Shown: positions 54,014 through 64,000 of the stretch, piece by piece
Position numbering within the stretch: position 1 is the stretch's first letter
Layout: each line of letters starts with the position of its first letter
Assembly (NCBI RefSeq): GCF_004153195.1
Contig: NZ_SEMC01000002.1
Location: 248,001 to 312,000, forward strand
Origin: Sporolactobacillus sp. THM19-2
GTDB taxonomy: Bacteria > Bacillota > Bacilli > Bacillales > Sporolactobacillaceae
Reading direction: 5' to 3'
Length of the DNA: 64,000 nucleotides
Notes under the pieces: model-generated
The model's database searches: none
Seen by the model: only the letters and a program-made list of their open reading frames with translations
What the model was told of the DNA's origin: nothing
Made by a program: the position numbers and the translations under genes

Positions 54014-55906
54014 TCAGCCGGTTGTTTTCGCCAGTCTGCCCTGTTCCAGATAAACCAGCAGAATGGCAATATCGCTCGGATTCACGCCGGAAACCCGTGA
54101 AGCCTGACCTACCGATATCGGACGGACTTTGCTTAATTTCTGTCTGGCCTCCGTAGCCAGCCCGTCAATTACCTCATAGTCGAGATCCTGAGGGATCTTT
54201 TTCTGTTCCATGCGTTTCATTTTTTCTACCTGCTGCAGTTGTTTATTAATATAGCCCTCATATTTTATCTGAATCTCGACCTGCTCACCAACTTCTTCGG
54301 GAATCTGGTTCCCGTCATCCGGCAGCAGAGTGACCAGATCATGGTAATCGAGTTCCGGTCTCTTTAACAGTCGGTCAGCTCTGATGGGTTCCCGAATTGC
54401 TGTTGCACCTTTTTTCGCAAGCAACGCATTCACTGCTTCAGAAGGTTTGACAGTCAAAGAAGCAAGGCGTTTTCTTTCGTGTTCAATCATCTGTTTCTTT
54501 CTCAAAAATCTCTGATACCGTTCTTCAGGGATTAAACCAATTTGATGACCGAGCTCCGTCAGACGCAGATCTGCATTATCATGACGGAGAAGCAGGCGAT
54601 ATTCTGCACGTGAAGTCAGTAAACGATAAGGTTCCTTTGTCCCTTTGGTGACCAAATCATCAATTAGCACACCGATGTAAGCCTGCGAACGGTCAAGAAT
54701 AATCGGATCCAGACCAGATGCTTTACGTGCTGCATTAATGCCGCCCATCAGCCCCTGCCCGGCTGCTTCTTCATATCCGGATGTCCCGTTAATCTGACCA
54801 GCCGTAAAAAGTCCTGAGATTTTTTTTGTCTCAAGCGACGGCCACAGTTGCGTCGGAACAAGAGCATCGTATTCGATAGCATACCCCGGACGCATCATTT
54901 CCGCGTGTTCCAGCCCGGATATGGACTCCAGCATCTTTCGCTGAATCTCCTCCGGCAGGCTCGTCGACAGACCATCAACGTATACTTCTCTTGTTTCCCG
55001 TCCTTCGGGTTCAAGAAAAAGCTGATGACGGCTTTTATCACTGAAACGGACAATTTTCGTTTCAATTGACGGACAGTATCTTGGTCCGGTACCGACGATG
55101 GCACCGGAGTAAATGGGAGAACGGTCCAAATTATCATGGATGATCTGATGAGTCACAGGATTGGTGTACGTCAGCCAGCAGGGAATCTGATCTTTGACAA
55201 ATTGCTTGGTATCATAGGAAAATGCAAGAGGCCGCTTATCACCGGGCTGAATTTCCGTTTTGGAATAGTCAACAGTCCGTCCATTAACACGCGGCGGAGT
55301 GCCTGTTTTAAACCGGACCAGATCGAATCCCAGTTCTCGCAGACAGTCCGACAGCTTGACCGAAGCCTGCATATTATTCGGACCACTCTCATATTCCAGA
55401 TCACCGATAATAATTTTCCCTTTCAGATAGACGCCTGTTGTCAGAACAACCGTTTTTGCCAGGTACTTTGCTCCGGTCGCGACTACAACTCCCCTGCAGA
55501 CCCCGTCTTCCACAATCAGTTTTTCTACCATGCCCTGACGCAAGGTCAGATTTTCTGTTTCTTCAATAGTCTGCTTCATGGCACGCTGATAAAGCTGTTT
55601 GTCTGCCTGAGCACGCAGCGCCCGGACGGCAGGTCCCTTTCGGGTGTTCAGCATTCTCATCTGAATATACGTTTTATCTATATTGTGAGCCATTTCACCA
55701 CCAAGTGCATCGACCTCCCTGACCACAACACCCTTGGCCGGGCCGCCGACAGACGGATTGCATGGCATAAAAGCGACGCCTTCCAGACTGATCGTCAGCA
55801 TCAGTGTCTTCGCACCCATCCTTGCTGCTGCAAGGCCGGCCTCAACACCAGCATGTCCGGCACCAACGACAATCACATCATACGTGCCGGCCTGATATGT
55901 TTTCAT
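54014..55906 (-). CDS. mnmG: tRNA uridine-5-carboxymethylaminomethyl synthesis enzyme MnmG
   Basis: 630 residues, FAD protein: [20 protein letters not shown] (dinucleotide-binding) at the N terminus, [15 protein letters not shown] (GidA signature 1), [20 protein letters not shown] (signature 2), and the C-terminal tRNA-binding domain. With MnmE it modifies U34 of several tRNAs. Lies 53 bp after mnmE. Confidence 0.98.
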   Translation of the reverse strand: MKTYQAGTYDVIVVGAGHAGVEAGLAAARMGAKTLMLTISLEGVAFMPCNPSVGGPAKGVVVREVDALGGEMAHNIDKTYIQMRMLNTRKGPAVRALRAQADKQLYQRAMKQTIEETENLTLRQGMVEKLIVEDGVCRGVVVATGAKYLAKTVVLTTGVYLKGKIIIGDLEYESGPNNMQASVKLSDCLRELGFDLVRFKTGTPPRVNGRTVDYSKTEIQPGDKRPLAFSYDTKQFVKDQIPCWLTYTNPVTHQIIHDNLDRSPIYSGAIVGTGPRYCPSIETKIVRFSDKSRHQLFLEPEGRETREVYVDGLSTSLPEEIQRKMLESISGLEHAEMMRPGYAIEYDALVPTQLWPSLETKKISGLFTAGQINGTSGYEEAAGQGLMGGINAARKASGLDPIILDRSQAYIGVLIDDLVTKGTKEPYRLLTSRAEYRLLLRHDNADLRLTELGHQIGLIPEERYQRFLRKKQMIEHERKRLASLTVKPSEAVNALLAKKGATAIREPIRADRLLKRPELDYHDLVTLLPDDGNQIPEEVGEQVEIQIKYEGYINKQLQQVEKMKRMEQKKIPQDLDYEVIDGLATEARQKLSKVRPISVGQASRVSGVNPSDIAILLVYLEQGRLAKTTG

Positions 55907-55959
55907 AACTGTTCCACCCTTTTTGATTGATTTAAAAATATCTATTCAAAGGCGCTTTC

Positions 55960-57339
55960 TTATTTTCCAAGGCAAAACTTCGAGAATAATTCATGAATCA
56001 GACTGTCTGAAACCGTGTCTCCCACAATCTCACCCAGAATTTCCCATGTCCTTTTCACATCAATCTGAGCCATGTCGACAGGAATACCCTTCTCTGAAGC
56101 GCGGATCGCGTCAGTGATTGCCGCACGTGCCTTTTTCAGCAAAGCAATATGCCGCGTATTAGAAACGCAGACCTCTTCATTCTGTGAGAGGCCCCGTTCA
56201 AAGAACAGCGAAGAGATTTTGTTCTCCAGTTCGGAGAGTTCCTGATCCTGAGAGAGGGATGTCCGGATAATCGGATTTCCCTCTGCCAGCCGATTGACCT
56301 CTTCCAGTGAAACACCGCAGGAAAGATCCGTCTTATTCAGTATGATAATCGCCGGTGTTCCCTTAATCAACTGAAATAGTTCTCTGTCCCCCTCTGTCAG
56401 GCTCTCGTGATAATTAATCAGGAGCAGAACCAGATCAGCTGAACGAAGGGCCTTCCGCGACCGCTCTACGCCAATCTTTTCCACCACATCCTCAGTCTTA
56501 CGAATGCCTGCTGTATCAATCAGTTTCAGTGGTATACCGTTGATATTCACATATTCTTCTATAATATCACGTGTCGTTCCCGGTACATTGGTCACAATTG
56601 CTTTATTTTCATGCACCAGCTGGTTAAGAAGAGACGACTTACCCACATTCGGCCGACCGATAATTGCTGTAGACAGCCCTTCTCTCAGAATCTTTCCCTG
56701 TCTGGCTGTTGCCAGAATGTGATCAATTTCCTTCCTGACTTTCTTTGAGCGGTCATCGAGCATTTGATTGGTTACGATTTCCGCATCATCATATTCCGGA
56801 TAATCAATATTTACTTCAACCGAAGCCAGAATGTCCAGCAGCTGCTGCCGCAGTTTACGGACCAGTCTGGATAGTTTACCCTCCATCTGATCCATCGCTG
56901 TATTCATTGCCCGGTCTGTTTTCGACCGGATCAGATCCATAACCGCTTCAGCCTGAGATAAATCAATGCGCCCGTTCAGAAACGCCCTTTTCGTAAATTC
57001 ACCGGGTTCTGCCATTCGCACGTCCTGGTCAAGAATCAGTTCCAGAACACGGTTTACACTTGTCATGCCGCCATGACAGTTAATTTCTACAACGTCTTCC
57101 CGCGTATAAGTCTTCGGTTTTTTCATGACCGAAACCATTACTTCATCGACGACGCGTTCTGTGTCCGGATCGATTATTTTACCATAATGAATCGTGTGCG
57201 AAGGAACTGCTGTCAGTCTCTTTTTTCCTTTATACAGCCGATCTGTCGCCTGAATAGCATCAGGTCCGCTCAATCGGACAATACTGATCGCTCCCTCACC
57301 GGCAGGTGTTGAGATGGCCGCAATGGTATCATAATCCAA
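55960..57339 (-). CDS. mnmE: tRNA modification GTPase MnmE
   Basis: About 459 residues. N-terminal formyl-THF-binding domain ([20 protein letters not shown]), helical domain, inserted G domain with [24 protein letters not shown] and NKTD, and the C-terminal FCLGK motif carrying the essential Cys. The long upstream frame lacks a start signal; the TTG six bases after GGGGTG gives the normal family length. The upstream neighbour should be jag but is yidC. Confidence 0.95.
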   Translation of the reverse strand: MDYDTIAAISTPAGEGAISIVRLSGPDAIQATDRLYKGKKRLTAVPSHTIHYGKIIDPDTERVVDEVMVSVMKKPKTYTREDVVEINCHGGMTSVNRVLELILDQDVRMAEPGEFTKRAFLNGRIDLSQAEAVMDLIRSKTDRAMNTAMDQMEGKLSRLVRKLRQQLLDILASVEVNIDYPEYDDAEIVTNQMLDDRSKKVRKEIDHILATARQGKILREGLSTAIIGRPNVGKSSLLNQLVHENKAIVTNVPGTTRDIIEEYVNINGIPLKLIDTAGIRKTEDVVEKIGVERSRKALRSADLVLLLINYHESLTEGDRELFQLIKGTPAIIILNKTDLSCGVSLEEVNRLAEGNPIIRTSLSQDQELSELENKISSLFFERGLSQNEEVCVSNTRHIALLKKARAAITDAIRASEKGIPVDMAQIDVKRTWEILGEIVGDTVSDSLIHELFSKFCLGK

Positions 57340-57530
57340 TTTTATCACCCCAATTCTGATAAGTCTCTCTCCCGGATGCAGGTTAGCTGATCCTGTTTCA
57401 AGAGACCACACTACGGCTATGCAAACAGAATCTACACGTCTAAGAACACTTGCCGACTGGCAGGACGCGGGCGCTGCCAGAGGCAACGTTTTTTCAACTC
57501 TTTTTTCCTCAAAAAATTTTATAGTGAGAA

Positions 57531-57555
57531 AAAAGCGCGCTGAATGCGTGCTTTT
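57531..57555 (-). terminator. Intrinsic terminator after yidC
   Basis: AAAAGCGCGC/GCGTGCTTTT stem with a five-base loop, followed on the minus strand by TTCTCAC. It separates the yidC transcript from mnmE in a 247-bp gap where jag would normally lie. Confidence 0.8.
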
Positions 57556-57586
57556 CCCCGAAAACTCTATAGATCTACCCTTGCGG

Positions 57587-58366
57587 TTATTTTTTCTTCT
57601 TTCTGGAGCCTTCAGCCGGTTTCTCTTTGTCATCATGCTTCTCGTAAATAATATACGTCTGGAAGATCATGAAGATATTACCGACAACCCAGTAAAGGGC
57701 CAGTGCTGATGGGAAATACAATGCCGGAATCGCAATCATCAGCGGGAAGACGTAAAGCATCATGGCCATCTGCGGATTCGCGTTCCCCGTTCTGCCCATC
57801 ATGATCTTCTGCTGCAGGAAGGTTGTCGCTGCAGCAATCACAGGCAAGATGTAATAGGGATCAGGGGCACCGAGCTGGAACCACAGAAAAGACTGTGTTT
57901 TAATCTCCGATGTGCGCATGATGGCCTGATAAAAGGCAAACAAAATAGGCATCTGAATCAGGAGAGGCATACACCCGGCGAGCGGATTGATGTGATTTTC
58001 CTGAAAGAGTTTCATCTGTTCTTCCTGAAGCTTGCGCTGCGTATTCTGATCTTTGGAACTGTATTTCTCCTGAAGGGCTTTAATTTTCGGCTGCAGCTCC
58101 TGCATGGCCTGAGAACTTTTGACCTGCTTGGCCATCAATGGCAAAATCACGAGTCGAACAATCAACGTGGTGATAATGATCGCAATGCCATAGCTGTTCC
58201 AGAATATCTTGGCCACTTCAATAATAAACCATGAGAGAGGATATACGAAATAATGACTCCAGAAACCCCCACTCTCTGCGGTAATCGGTTCATTCAAATT
58301 CGTACAGCCTGTGAGCAGCACGACAATCAGAACAAGCAGTCCCGCACCAATTAATCGTTTACGCAA
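57587..58366 (-). CDS. yidC: Membrane protein insertase YidC (SpoIIIJ/OxaA1 type)
   Basis: 259 residues. Lipoprotein signal with lipobox LLTGC, then five membrane segments including [20 protein letters not shown] (with the hydrophilic-groove Arg), [17 protein letters not shown] and [20 protein letters not shown], and a Lys-rich tail EGSRKKKK. Inserts small membrane proteins; the SpoIIIJ type is needed for forespore development. Four bp downstream of yidD. Confidence 0.96.
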   Translation of the reverse strand: MRKRLIGAGLLVLIVVLLTGCTNLNEPITAESGGFWSHYFVYPLSWFIIEVAKIFWNSYGIAIIITTLIVRLVILPLMAKQVKSSQAMQELQPKIKALQEKYSSKDQNTQRKLQEEQMKLFQENHINPLAGCMPLLIQMPILFAFYQAIMRTSEIKTQSFLWFQLGAPDPYYILPVIAAATTFLQQKIMMGRTGNANPQMAMMLYVFPLMIAIPALYFPSALALYWVVGNIFMIFQTYIIYEKHDDKEKPAEGSRKKKK

Positions 58367-58370
58367 AATG

Positions 58371-58643
58371 TTACCTCCTCGGTCGATCCGAACGAAATGT
58401 TATCATACCTGTATGTCTGTGTCCGGTTTTTTTTTCCGGCACAGGATCAAAGCCTCCCGGATGAAAGGGCTGACACTTCAGGAGCCTCCTGACTGTCAGC
58501 CATCCACCGCGAATAACGCCGAACCGCGAAAAGGCCTCCAGCGCATATTGTGAGCAGGTTGGGTAAAACCGGCATGAAGGCGGCGTGAAAGGTGATATAA
58601 ATTTCTGATAGATGCGGATCAAAAATATAAAAATATATTTCAT
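58371..58643 (-). CDS. yidD: Membrane protein insertion efficiency factor YidD
   Basis: 90 residues: [20 protein letters not shown] with [29 protein letters not shown] is the nearly invariant YidD core. Overlaps the rnpA stop by one base (TAATG), and is followed by yidC. The yidD insertion between rnpA and yidC is common in bacteria, though B. subtilis has yidD elsewhere. Confidence 0.96.
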   Translation of the reverse strand: MKYIFIFLIRIYQKFISPFTPPSCRFYPTCSQYALEAFSRFGVIRGGWLTVRRLLKCQPFHPGGFDPVPEKKTGHRHTGMITFRSDRPRR

Positions 58644-58999
58644 TATAACTCGTCCTTATGTTCGGCTATTACGCCTGCTTTTCTGAGAACATGCATCAGG
58701 CTGCCCTGCATTTCATGATAGGACATGGTTCGTACCGGACGTCGAGAGATAATAATGTAATCATTTCCAGGCTCCAGTCTGTCTGCCATATCCCGAAAGA
58801 TTTCCTTGATACACCTTTTTATATGATTCCGCATGACAGCATTGCCCATCTTTTTACTCACGGACAGACCCAGCCGTGAACAGGGCTGACCGGGATGCCG
58901 AAGTACGTAGACAACAAACTGTCTGTTGGCGAATGATTTCCCTTTTTTAAAAACAACCTGAAAATCTTCGTTCTTCTTTAGTCTCTGAATTGTCTTCAT
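58643..58999 (-). CDS. rnpA: Ribonuclease P protein component
   Basis: About 118 residues. [21 protein letters not shown] and the RNR-type motif [16 protein letters not shown] identify RnpA, which helps the RNA subunit bind precursor tRNA. The start is the ATG six bases after GGAGG; an earlier ATG overlaps the site. Lies 245 bp after rpmH. Confidence 0.97.
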   Translation of the reverse strand: MKTIQRLKKNEDFQVVFKKGKSFANRQFVVYVLRHPGQPCSRLGLSVSKKMGNAVMRNHIKRCIKEIFRDMADRLEPGNDYIIISRRPVRTMSYHEMQGSLMHVLRKAGVIAEHKDEL

Positions 59000-59214
59000 T
59001 TTGTCCCTCCAGTGGGACATCATTTTACCCTGTGTAGCATATTAATCATAGATCATCGAACTAAGAAATAACTGTCACCTCATTGCGTTATTGCCTGTCC
59101 CGCATGACCTGATGAAGAAAAACCGGCCCGCAGGCAAGCCCCTGACGCATCCGGGGGGTTCAGTTTTTCAACCCTTTTTCTTTTCGTAAAAATTTCAAAC
59201 TCTATTATAGTGTG

Positions 59215-59244
59215 AAAAAAACCACTGCAATGCTGACAGTGGCT
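59215..59244 (-). terminator. Intrinsic terminator of rpmH
   Basis: AGCCACTG/CAGTGGTT stem followed on the minus strand by TTTTTTC, directly after the rpmH stop. Partial read-through probably feeds rnpA, though a TATAAT lies just downstream as a possible rnpA -10. Confidence 0.8.
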
Positions 59245-59385
59245 TTACGCAGACAAAACTTTCCTTCCCTTGCGCCGGCGGTTTGCCAGAATCTTGCGGC
59301 CCTTTGCTGTCGCCATTCTCGCACGGAAACCATGCACTCTTTTTCTGCTGCGTTTATTTGGTTGATAGGTACGCTTCACTTTCAT
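59245..59385 (-). CDS. rpmH: 50S ribosomal protein L34
   Basis: 46 residues: [20 protein letters not shown] and [19 protein letters not shown], the standard L34. GGGAGGTG precedes the ATG; an upstream extension of the frame lacks a start site. Marks the left side of the origin region. Confidence 0.98.
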   Translation of the reverse strand: MKVKRTYQPNKRSRKRVHGFRARMATAKGRKILANRRRKGRKVLSA

Positions 59386-59491
59386 ACACCTCCCATACAA
59401 ATCGATAAATAAAATCGGTGCCTCGTTCAAACATATAGGTCGGATCTCATTTTATCCATTCATTATTCTCTAATCAAAACCAGTCTGACTT

Positions 59492-59520
59492 ATTATAATT
59501 ATTTTTTTTGTGAAAGTCAA
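59492..59520 (-). promoter_or_regulatory. SigA promoter of rpmH
   Basis: TTGACT, 17 bases, TATAAT on the minus strand, about 110 bases before rpmH. Confidence 0.8.
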
Positions 59521-59565
59521 CCGTCCTTCCAGGACGCCACCGTCCTGAAATGCGTCCCCACCTTC

Positions 59566-59901
59566 TGTGGATAATTATTTCTCCTCCTTCGATTTTTTTC
59601 ACGTTTTATCGACATGTACCTAACAAATTACCAGGCTGTGTACAACGCCCATGTGCAAAAGTTATTCACTGTGGATAACTTTTGGCGATCATTGCTTTAT
59701 CGGTGCTTTTTTGATATGATCATAGTACTTGAATCCGTCGAAAAGTCCGTTAATGCACAGATTTATCCACTGCCTGTGGATAAATCTTCAAGACGTTTAG
59801 CACAGATGTTAGTTGTTTTATCCACAGGTTGTTAACATCTGTTGATAACTTCAATCTGTTCGACAAAATACGCATTTTTCAACTGCACATTTTGTGGATA
59901 A
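59566..59901. promoter_or_regulatory. oriC part 1: DnaA boxes upstream of dnaA
   Basis: Consensus or near-consensus boxes: TGTGGATAA at 59566, 59670, 59775 and 59893; TTATCCACA at 59818; TTATTCACT at 59662, TTATCCACT at 59763 and TGTTGATAA at 59840. Several form head-to-head pairs. They flank the dnaA promoter, giving DnaA autoregulation as in B. subtilis. The rpmH-dnaA gap (640 bp) has no gene. Confidence 0.92.
59692..59720 (+). promoter_or_regulatory. SigA promoter of dnaA
   Basis: TTGCTT, 17 bases, TATGAT, lying between DnaA-box pairs at 59662-59678 and 59763-59783, so box occupancy should repress it. Confidence 0.65.
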
Positions 59902-60025
59902 GCAAAAAAAGCAGGGTATACAGGTGAAAGCAGTGAATCGTCCGCAGGCTGTGTGATCATCCAGTCTGACTGTTGGCGTTTGCTTTTTTTATGTATTTCA
60001 TCAGACAAGGGGGGGCCGCAAAGCA

Positions 60026-61459
60026 TTGAACAACCTGAAAGAAATATGGGATCAGGCACTGATCATCATTAAAAAGAAACTTAGCAAACCCAGTTTTGAG
60101 ACATGGCTTAAAGAAACTCAGGCACAGGCTGTAAACGGACAAAACATGATTATCAGCGTCCCGAATGAATTTTCACGCGACTGGCTGGAAGAACATTATT
60201 CCCGTCTGATTTCAGATATACTTATGGAAATAACTGGAATTCGCTACAGCATCCAGTTTGTTATCCCGCAGAAAAATAAAGGGAGCCTCGGTCATAAAAA
60301 GGGAAACAGCACAACTCCAAAAAGAAAGAGTGAGCCGGCGAACTTCAGTCAGAGAAACAGCCCCGGGCACCCTGTTGAGCGTTCCGGTGCAACTGATCGA
60401 AGAAGTCTCGATGAGATTAATAACAGTATGCTGAATTCAAAAAATACATTTGAAACCTTTGTCATCGGATCCGGAAACCGTTTTGCTCATGCCGCTTCTC
60501 TGGCAGTCGCCGAAGCGCCGGCAAAAGCCTATAACCCGCTTTTTATCTACGGCGGGGTCGGACTGGGAAAAACGCACCTGATGCATGCGATCGGACACTA
60601 TGTAATCGAACATAATCCGGCCGCTCGCGTTGTTTACCTGTCTTCTGAAAAATTCACTAATGAATTTATTAATTCCATTCGTGACAATAAAACGGTGGAA
60701 TTCCGTAATAAATACCGGAACGTTGATGTCCTGCTCATAGATGATATTCAGTTCCTCGCCGGAAAAGAACAGACACAGGAAGAGTTTTTTCATACATTTA
60801 ATGCGCTCCATGAAGAATACAAACAGATTGTCATCTCAAGCGACCGGCCGCCGAAAGAAATTCCGACACTGGAAGACCGTTTGCGTTCCCGGTTTGAATG
60901 GGGGCTGATTACAGATATCACCCCGCCTGATCTTGAGACCCGTATTGCTATTCTAAGAAAAAAGGCAAAAGCAGAAGGTCTGGATATACCCAATGAGGTC
61001 ATGATCTATATCGCCAATCAGATCGACACCAATATTCGTGAACTGGAAGGCGCCCTGATCCGTGTCATCGCTTTTTCATCACTGAACAATGAGGATATCA
61101 GCGTCGATCTTGCGGCAGAAGCGTTGAAAGATATTATTCCTTCTGCCCGGCCGAAGCAAATCACGATCCAGGATATTCAAGTGGCTGTCGGTGCTGAATA
61201 TCATCTGCGTCTGGAAGATTTTGCAGCAAAGCGCCGGACTAAGTCCATAGCCTTTCCAAGACAGATTGCCATGTATCTTGCCCGTGAACTGACGGATTAT
61301 TCGCTTCCGAAAATCGGTGAAGAATTCGGGGGCCGTGACCATACTACGGTTATTCATGCTCATGAAAAAATCACAAAACAATTATCTGTCGACCGTGAAC
61401 TTCAGAAAAAAGTCAATGGCTTAATTGACCAGCTGAAATCTCCAGCAAGAGTCCAATAG
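60026..61459 (+). CDS. dnaA: Chromosomal replication initiator protein DnaA
   Basis: 477 residues. Domain I ([21 protein letters not shown]), a linker to about 130, domain III AAA+ with Walker [14 protein letters not shown] and Walker [17 protein letters not shown], the DnaA-specific initiator helix, and domain IV with [14 protein letters not shown] that reads DnaA boxes. The start is TTG, after the long AAGGGGGG site about 10 bases upstream. First gene of dnaA-dnaN-yaaA-recF. Confidence 0.98.
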   Translation: MNNLKEIWDQALIIIKKKLSKPSFETWLKETQAQAVNGQNMIISVPNEFSRDWLEEHYSRLISDILMEITGIRYSIQFVIPQKNKGSLGHKKGNSTTPKRKSEPANFSQRNSPGHPVERSGATDRRSLDEINNSMLNSKNTFETFVIGSGNRFAHAASLAVAEAPAKAYNPLFIYGGVGLGKTHLMHAIGHYVIEHNPAARVVYLSSEKFTNEFINSIRDNKTVEFRNKYRNVDVLLIDDIQFLAGKEQTQEEFFHTFNALHEEYKQIVISSDRPPKEIPTLEDRLRSRFEWGLITDITPPDLETRIAILRKKAKAEGLDIPNEVMIYIANQIDTNIRELEGALIRVIAFSSLNNEDISVDLAAEALKDIIPSARPKQITIQDIQVAVGAEYHLRLEDFAAKRRTKSIAFPRQIAMYLARELTDYSLPKIGEEFGGRDHTTVIHAHEKITKQLSVDRELQKKVNGLIDQLKSPARVQ

Positions 61460-61491
61460 CTTGCGGATGGGGTACCAGTCATACACAGGAC

Positions 61492-61614
61492 TGTGCATAA
61501 CAGTAAATAACAGTATTCATTTTATCCACAGTTTATGAACAGGTGGATAACTGTGCTTTTCACGGTAGAAGCCATTTACCCACAAATCCACAGGTCTTAC
61601 TACTATGATTACTG
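61492..61614. promoter_or_regulatory. oriC part 2: DnaA boxes plus DnaA-trio, probable unwinding site
   Basis: Between dnaA and dnaN: TGTGCATAA (61492), TTATCCACA (61522), GGTGGATAA (61542), TTACCCACA (61576) and AAATCCACA (61584). The last is followed after a GGTC spacer by plus-strand triplets TTA CTA CTA TGA TTA CTG (61597-61614), the complement of the 3'-GAT-type DnaA-trio repeats that DnaA engages to open DNA. A/T-rich sequence up to dnaN follows. Confidence 0.8.
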
Positions 61615-61650
61615 TATCTTATTTCTTATAACATATTGGGGGAAAGAATC

Positions 61651-62835
61651 ATGCAAGAAATGCAAGACACGAATCAGGGCACAACACTGACAATGCATGT
61701 CAGTGTTCAGAAAAACAGGCTTGCTGAAGCCGTAAGCCAGGTGATGAAGGCTGTCTCATCAAAAACCACCATTCCTATACTCACAGGCATTAAAATTTCA
61801 GCAGATCCTGACGGCATTCGACTGACAGGAAGCAATTCCGATATTTCGATCATGTCCTTTATCCCTGCTGAAGATCAGGATCAGGAAGCAGCTGTTATCG
61901 ATACGCCGGGAAGTGTCGTTCTTCCGGGACGTCTTTTTTCCGAAGTGGTTCGTAAATTCCCCAATGATAAAATTCTTATAGAGTCAGACAGCCGCCAGAT
62001 TACTAAGATCACCTCAGGTTCTTCTGAATTTAACTTAAACGGACTTGATCCGGAGGAATATCCGAATCTGCCGGTCATCAATGAGAAAAAAGTCATCAGT
62101 ATCCGAAAAGACCTTTTACGTGACGTCATCAGACAGACCGTTTACGCTGTATCCGTATCAGAAACGCGCCCGGTTCTGACCGGTGTCAAATGGAGTCTGA
62201 AAAACGGGAGACTGGCTTGTGTCGCAACGGACAGTCACCGCCTGGCACAGCGGTCTGTCCCGGTTGCATCCGGAAGCGCAGCTGAGGAATCCAGAGATGT
62301 TGTCATCCCCGGCTCAAGTTTAACTGAACTGGTAAAGCTTCTGGATGATAACGATGACGAAAATGCAGACCTTGTAATGACATCAAATCAGATCCTGTTT
62401 CAATTGAATAATGTCCAATTCTACTCCCGGATCCTGGATGGAAATTATCCGGATACGTCGCGGTTGATTCCTCAGGACAGTAAAACGACGCTCACCCTTC
62501 CAACCAGAGGACTATACCAGGCGATCGAACGGGCTTCCATCCTGGCTAAGGAGGAACGGAACAACATTGTGAAACTCCGGGCGGAGGATGGACACGTTGA
62601 AATTTCTTCCCAGTCCCTGGAACTGGGCCGCGTTTTTGAAACGTTACAGGTTGAAGAATTTGAAGGAGAGCCGATGCGTATTGCGTTCAGTGCCAAATTC
62701 ATGATGGACGCCCTGGGGAAAATTGATGACAGTAATGTACGTATTTATTTTGTCGGTCCCATGCGTCCGATTATTATCCGTCCGATCGGCGATGATAATA
62801 TTCTGATGCTGATTCTTCCCATCAGAACTTTTTAA
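61651..62835 (+). CDS. dnaN: DNA polymerase III beta subunit (sliding clamp)
   Basis: 394 residues, the ring-shaped processivity clamp with three repeated domains; the C-terminal IRPIGDDNILMLILPIRTF is typical. The conserved start (usually MKFTIQKDRL) appears here as MHVSVQKNRL at residue 15. The protein therefore has about 14 extra N-terminal residues if translation begins at the ATG four bases after GGGGGAAAG. The internal ATG has no ribosome-binding site. Confidence 0.96.
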   Translation: MQEMQDTNQGTTLTMHVSVQKNRLAEAVSQVMKAVSSKTTIPILTGIKISADPDGIRLTGSNSDISIMSFIPAEDQDQEAAVIDTPGSVVLPGRLFSEVVRKFPNDKILIESDSRQITKITSGSSEFNLNGLDPEEYPNLPVINEKKVISIRKDLLRDVIRQTVYAVSVSETRPVLTGVKWSLKNGRLACVATDSHRLAQRSVPVASGSAAEESRDVVIPGSSLTELVKLLDDNDDENADLVMTSNQILFQLNNVQFYSRILDGNYPDTSRLIPQDSKTTLTLPTRGLYQAIERASILAKEERNNIVKLRAEDGHVEISSQSLELGRVFETLQVEEFEGEPMRIAFSAKFMMDALGKIDDSNVRIYFVGPMRPIIIRPIGDDNILMLILPIRTF

Positions 62836-62861
62836 CCGTTGAGGAAAAAAAGTGAGGCGAA

Positions 62862-63086
62862 ATGATGAAAACAGTCAGACTGAAGGTCAATGAGGCCTTC
62901 ATCACACTGGGTCAATTGCTTAAACTTGAAGGCATCATTCAAACAGGTGGCGAAGCCAAATATTTTCTCTCATCGACAGAAGTTTATGTCAATGGAGATC
63001 ATGAAATGCGCCGCGGGAAGAAATTAAGGGATGGCGACCTGATCAGAGTGCCCGGAATGGGTGAATTTGTCATCAGTCGTTCATGA
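62862..63086 (+). CDS. yaaA: S4-domain RNA-binding protein YaaA (RlbA)
   Basis: 74 residues: [40 protein letters not shown] is the S4-like fold. In Bacillus this small protein sits between dnaN and recF and is linked to ribosome assembly. 26 bp after dnaN and 16 bp before recF, in one operon. Confidence 0.93.
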   Translation: MMKTVRLKVNEAFITLGQLLKLEGIIQTGGEAKYFLSSTEVYVNGDHEMRRGKKLRDGDLIRVPGMGEFVISRS

Positions 63087-63102
63087 GGGGGATTGCCCCG
63101 CG

Positions 63103-64000
63103 ATGATACTTAAATCAATTGAATTAACAAATTTTAGAAATTATGACAGGCAGAAACTGTCTTTTTCGCCAATGGTCAATGTTTTTCTGGGAGAAAATGC
63201 ACAAGGGAAAACCAACCTTCTTGAAGCTATATATGTTCTCGCCCTGGCCAAATCCGTGCGCACCTCCCATGATAAAGATTTAATCAAATGGGATGAAGAT
63301 TATGGTAAAATAAAGGGAAGAGTGGCCAGGCGCGGAGATATTTTCCCCCTTGAACTGATTATTTCCGGAAAAGGCAAAAAGGCGCGTGTCAATCATCTTG
63401 AAAAAAGGCGTCTCAGTGAATATGTCGGCAATTGTAATGTTGTCATGTTTGCCCCTGAGGATCTGAATCTGGTCAAGGGCAGCCCTTCTGTCCGCAGAAG
63501 ATTTATCGATATGGAAATGGGACAGATCGCTCCCGTCTATCTACATCTCCTCAGTGACTACCAGAAGGTGCTGCAACAGAGGAATGCTCTGCTCCGGGAT
63601 GAGATGCGGCAGAAAAAAGGCCGGGATTCACTGCTGGATATTCTGACAGAGTCCATGATAACCCTGGCGTCGGAAATCGTCAGGCGCAGGCTGAGCTTTG
63701 TCTCCCGGCTGAATAAATGGTCTTCGGCAATTCATTCGGAAATCAGTGACGGGCGGGAACAGCTGTCACTTGTTTATGAGTCTTCCGTCCACGACGTATC
63801 AATAGACAGCGAACAGTCAAAAATAGAAGAAGCTTACAAGAACAGTTACCGGCGTTTAAAACAACGTGAGCTGGACAGAGGATCTACCCTGTTCGGTCCG
63901 CACAGAGATGATCTGCAATTCTTTGTCAACGGGCGTAACGTACAGACATTCGGTTCCCAGGGGCAACAGAGGACGGCCGCCCTTTCTGTCAAGCTGGCAG
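63103..64000 (+). CDS. recF: DNA replication and repair protein RecF, 5' part, cut by window end
   Basis: About 299 codons visible, open to the last base. Starts [19 protein letters not shown]; Walker [20 protein letters not shown] is at residues about 29-47, and [20 protein letters not shown] and the GPHRDD motif appear further on. SMC-like ATPase loading RecA at gaps. The GAGGGGG site precedes the ATG. The C-terminal end (signature and Walker B) is outside the window. Confidence 0.97.
   Translation, partial: MILKSIELTNFRNYDRQKLSFSPMVNVFLGENAQGKTNLLEAIYVLALAKSVRTSHDKDLIKWDEDYGKIKGRVARRGDIFPLELIISGKGKKARVNHLEKRRLSEYVGNCNVVMFAPEDLNLVKGSPSVRRRFIDMEMGQIAPVYLHLLSDYQKVLQQRNALLRDEMRQKKGRDSLLDILTESMITLASEIVRRRLSFVSRLNKWSSAIHSEISDGREQLSLVYESSVHDVSIDSEQSKIEEAYKNSYRRLKQRELDRGSTLFGPHRDDLQFFVNGRNVQTFGSQGQQRTAALSVKLA

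Noticed and set aside
57340-57636. 99-codon N-terminal extension of mnmE
   Set aside because: The extension runs through the yidC terminator region and has no start signal; the TTG start gives the normal 459-residue length.

Overview
The window is a piece of a Gram-positive, endospore-forming, lactic-acid-producing chromosome around the replication origin. The order dnaA-dnaN-yaaA-recF, facing rpmH-rnpA-yidD-yidC-mnmE-mnmG-rsmG-noc-soj-spo0J-yyaC and followed by ychF, rpsF-ssb-rpsR, rplI-dnaB, purA and the walRKHIJ-htrA-rlmH block, is the classical Bacillales origin arrangement. A 341-residue D-lactate dehydrogenase, the sporulation gene yyaC, a CotSA-like spore-coat glycosyltransferase and the general protein style point to Sporolactobacillaceae, most probably Sporolactobacillus. 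That assignment is inference from sequence recognition only.

Layout, left to right. 1-50: 5' part of a tRNA, apparently Glu(CUC). 0.1-3.5 kb: deoB-pdp-deoC nucleoside catabolism on the minus strand. 3.6-6.2 kb: a ketopantoate-reductase-family gene behind a structured leader with its own terminator, then ldhD with two candidate promoters and a Rex-like operator. 6.4-8.5 kb: Ser-rich lipoprotein and a class I aminotransferase. 8.6-17.4 kb: surface or spore-coat polysaccharide cluster (four glycosyltransferases, a TIM-barrel epimerase-like protein, GalU, UDP-glucose dehydrogenase, sugar epimerase), resembling B. subtilis ytdA-ytcABC/cotSA. 17.4-21.5 kb: truA, a DUF2075 ATPase, an SDR and a PepSY protein. 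21.7-29.7 kb: rlmH, a DnaA-box cluster, htrA and the wal operon. 30.0-36.8 kb: tRNA-Phe, -Asp and -fMet, then purA, dnaB, rplI, gdpP and yybS-like. 37-41.3 kb: CDF exporter behind a long leader, CheW-like protein, a repeat-rich decayed stretch with a transposase remnant, an HD hydrolase and a DUF420 protein. 41.3-46 kb: rpsR-ssb-rpsF, a divergent LysR/permease pair, and a CadD-family transporter. 46.6-59.4 kb: ychF, DUF951, T-box-controlled glycyl-tRNA synthetase, yyaC, the partition and nucleoid-occlusion genes with two perfect parS sites, and the tRNA-modification and membrane-insertion genes. 59.4-64 kb: the bipartite oriC around dnaA, then dnaN, yaaA and a recF cut by the window end.

The genes work together mainly in replication initiation and segregation (DnaA, boxes, DnaA-trio, Soj/Spo0J/parS, Noc), cell-wall homeostasis (WalRK), translation, and spore/surface glycan synthesis. 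The most interesting non-coding content is: (i) a structured 3'-UTR repeat family that begins at or just after stop codons (three copies near 0.8, 8.6 and 13.9 kb); (ii) a four-palindrome intergenic element present in opposite orientations at 20.7 and 39.1 kb with conserved internal spacing; (iii) a riboswitch-like leader before the panE-like gene; (iv) a long leader before a metal exporter; and (v) DnaA-box clusters away from oriC. A jag/khpB gene is missing from its usual place between yidC and mnmE.
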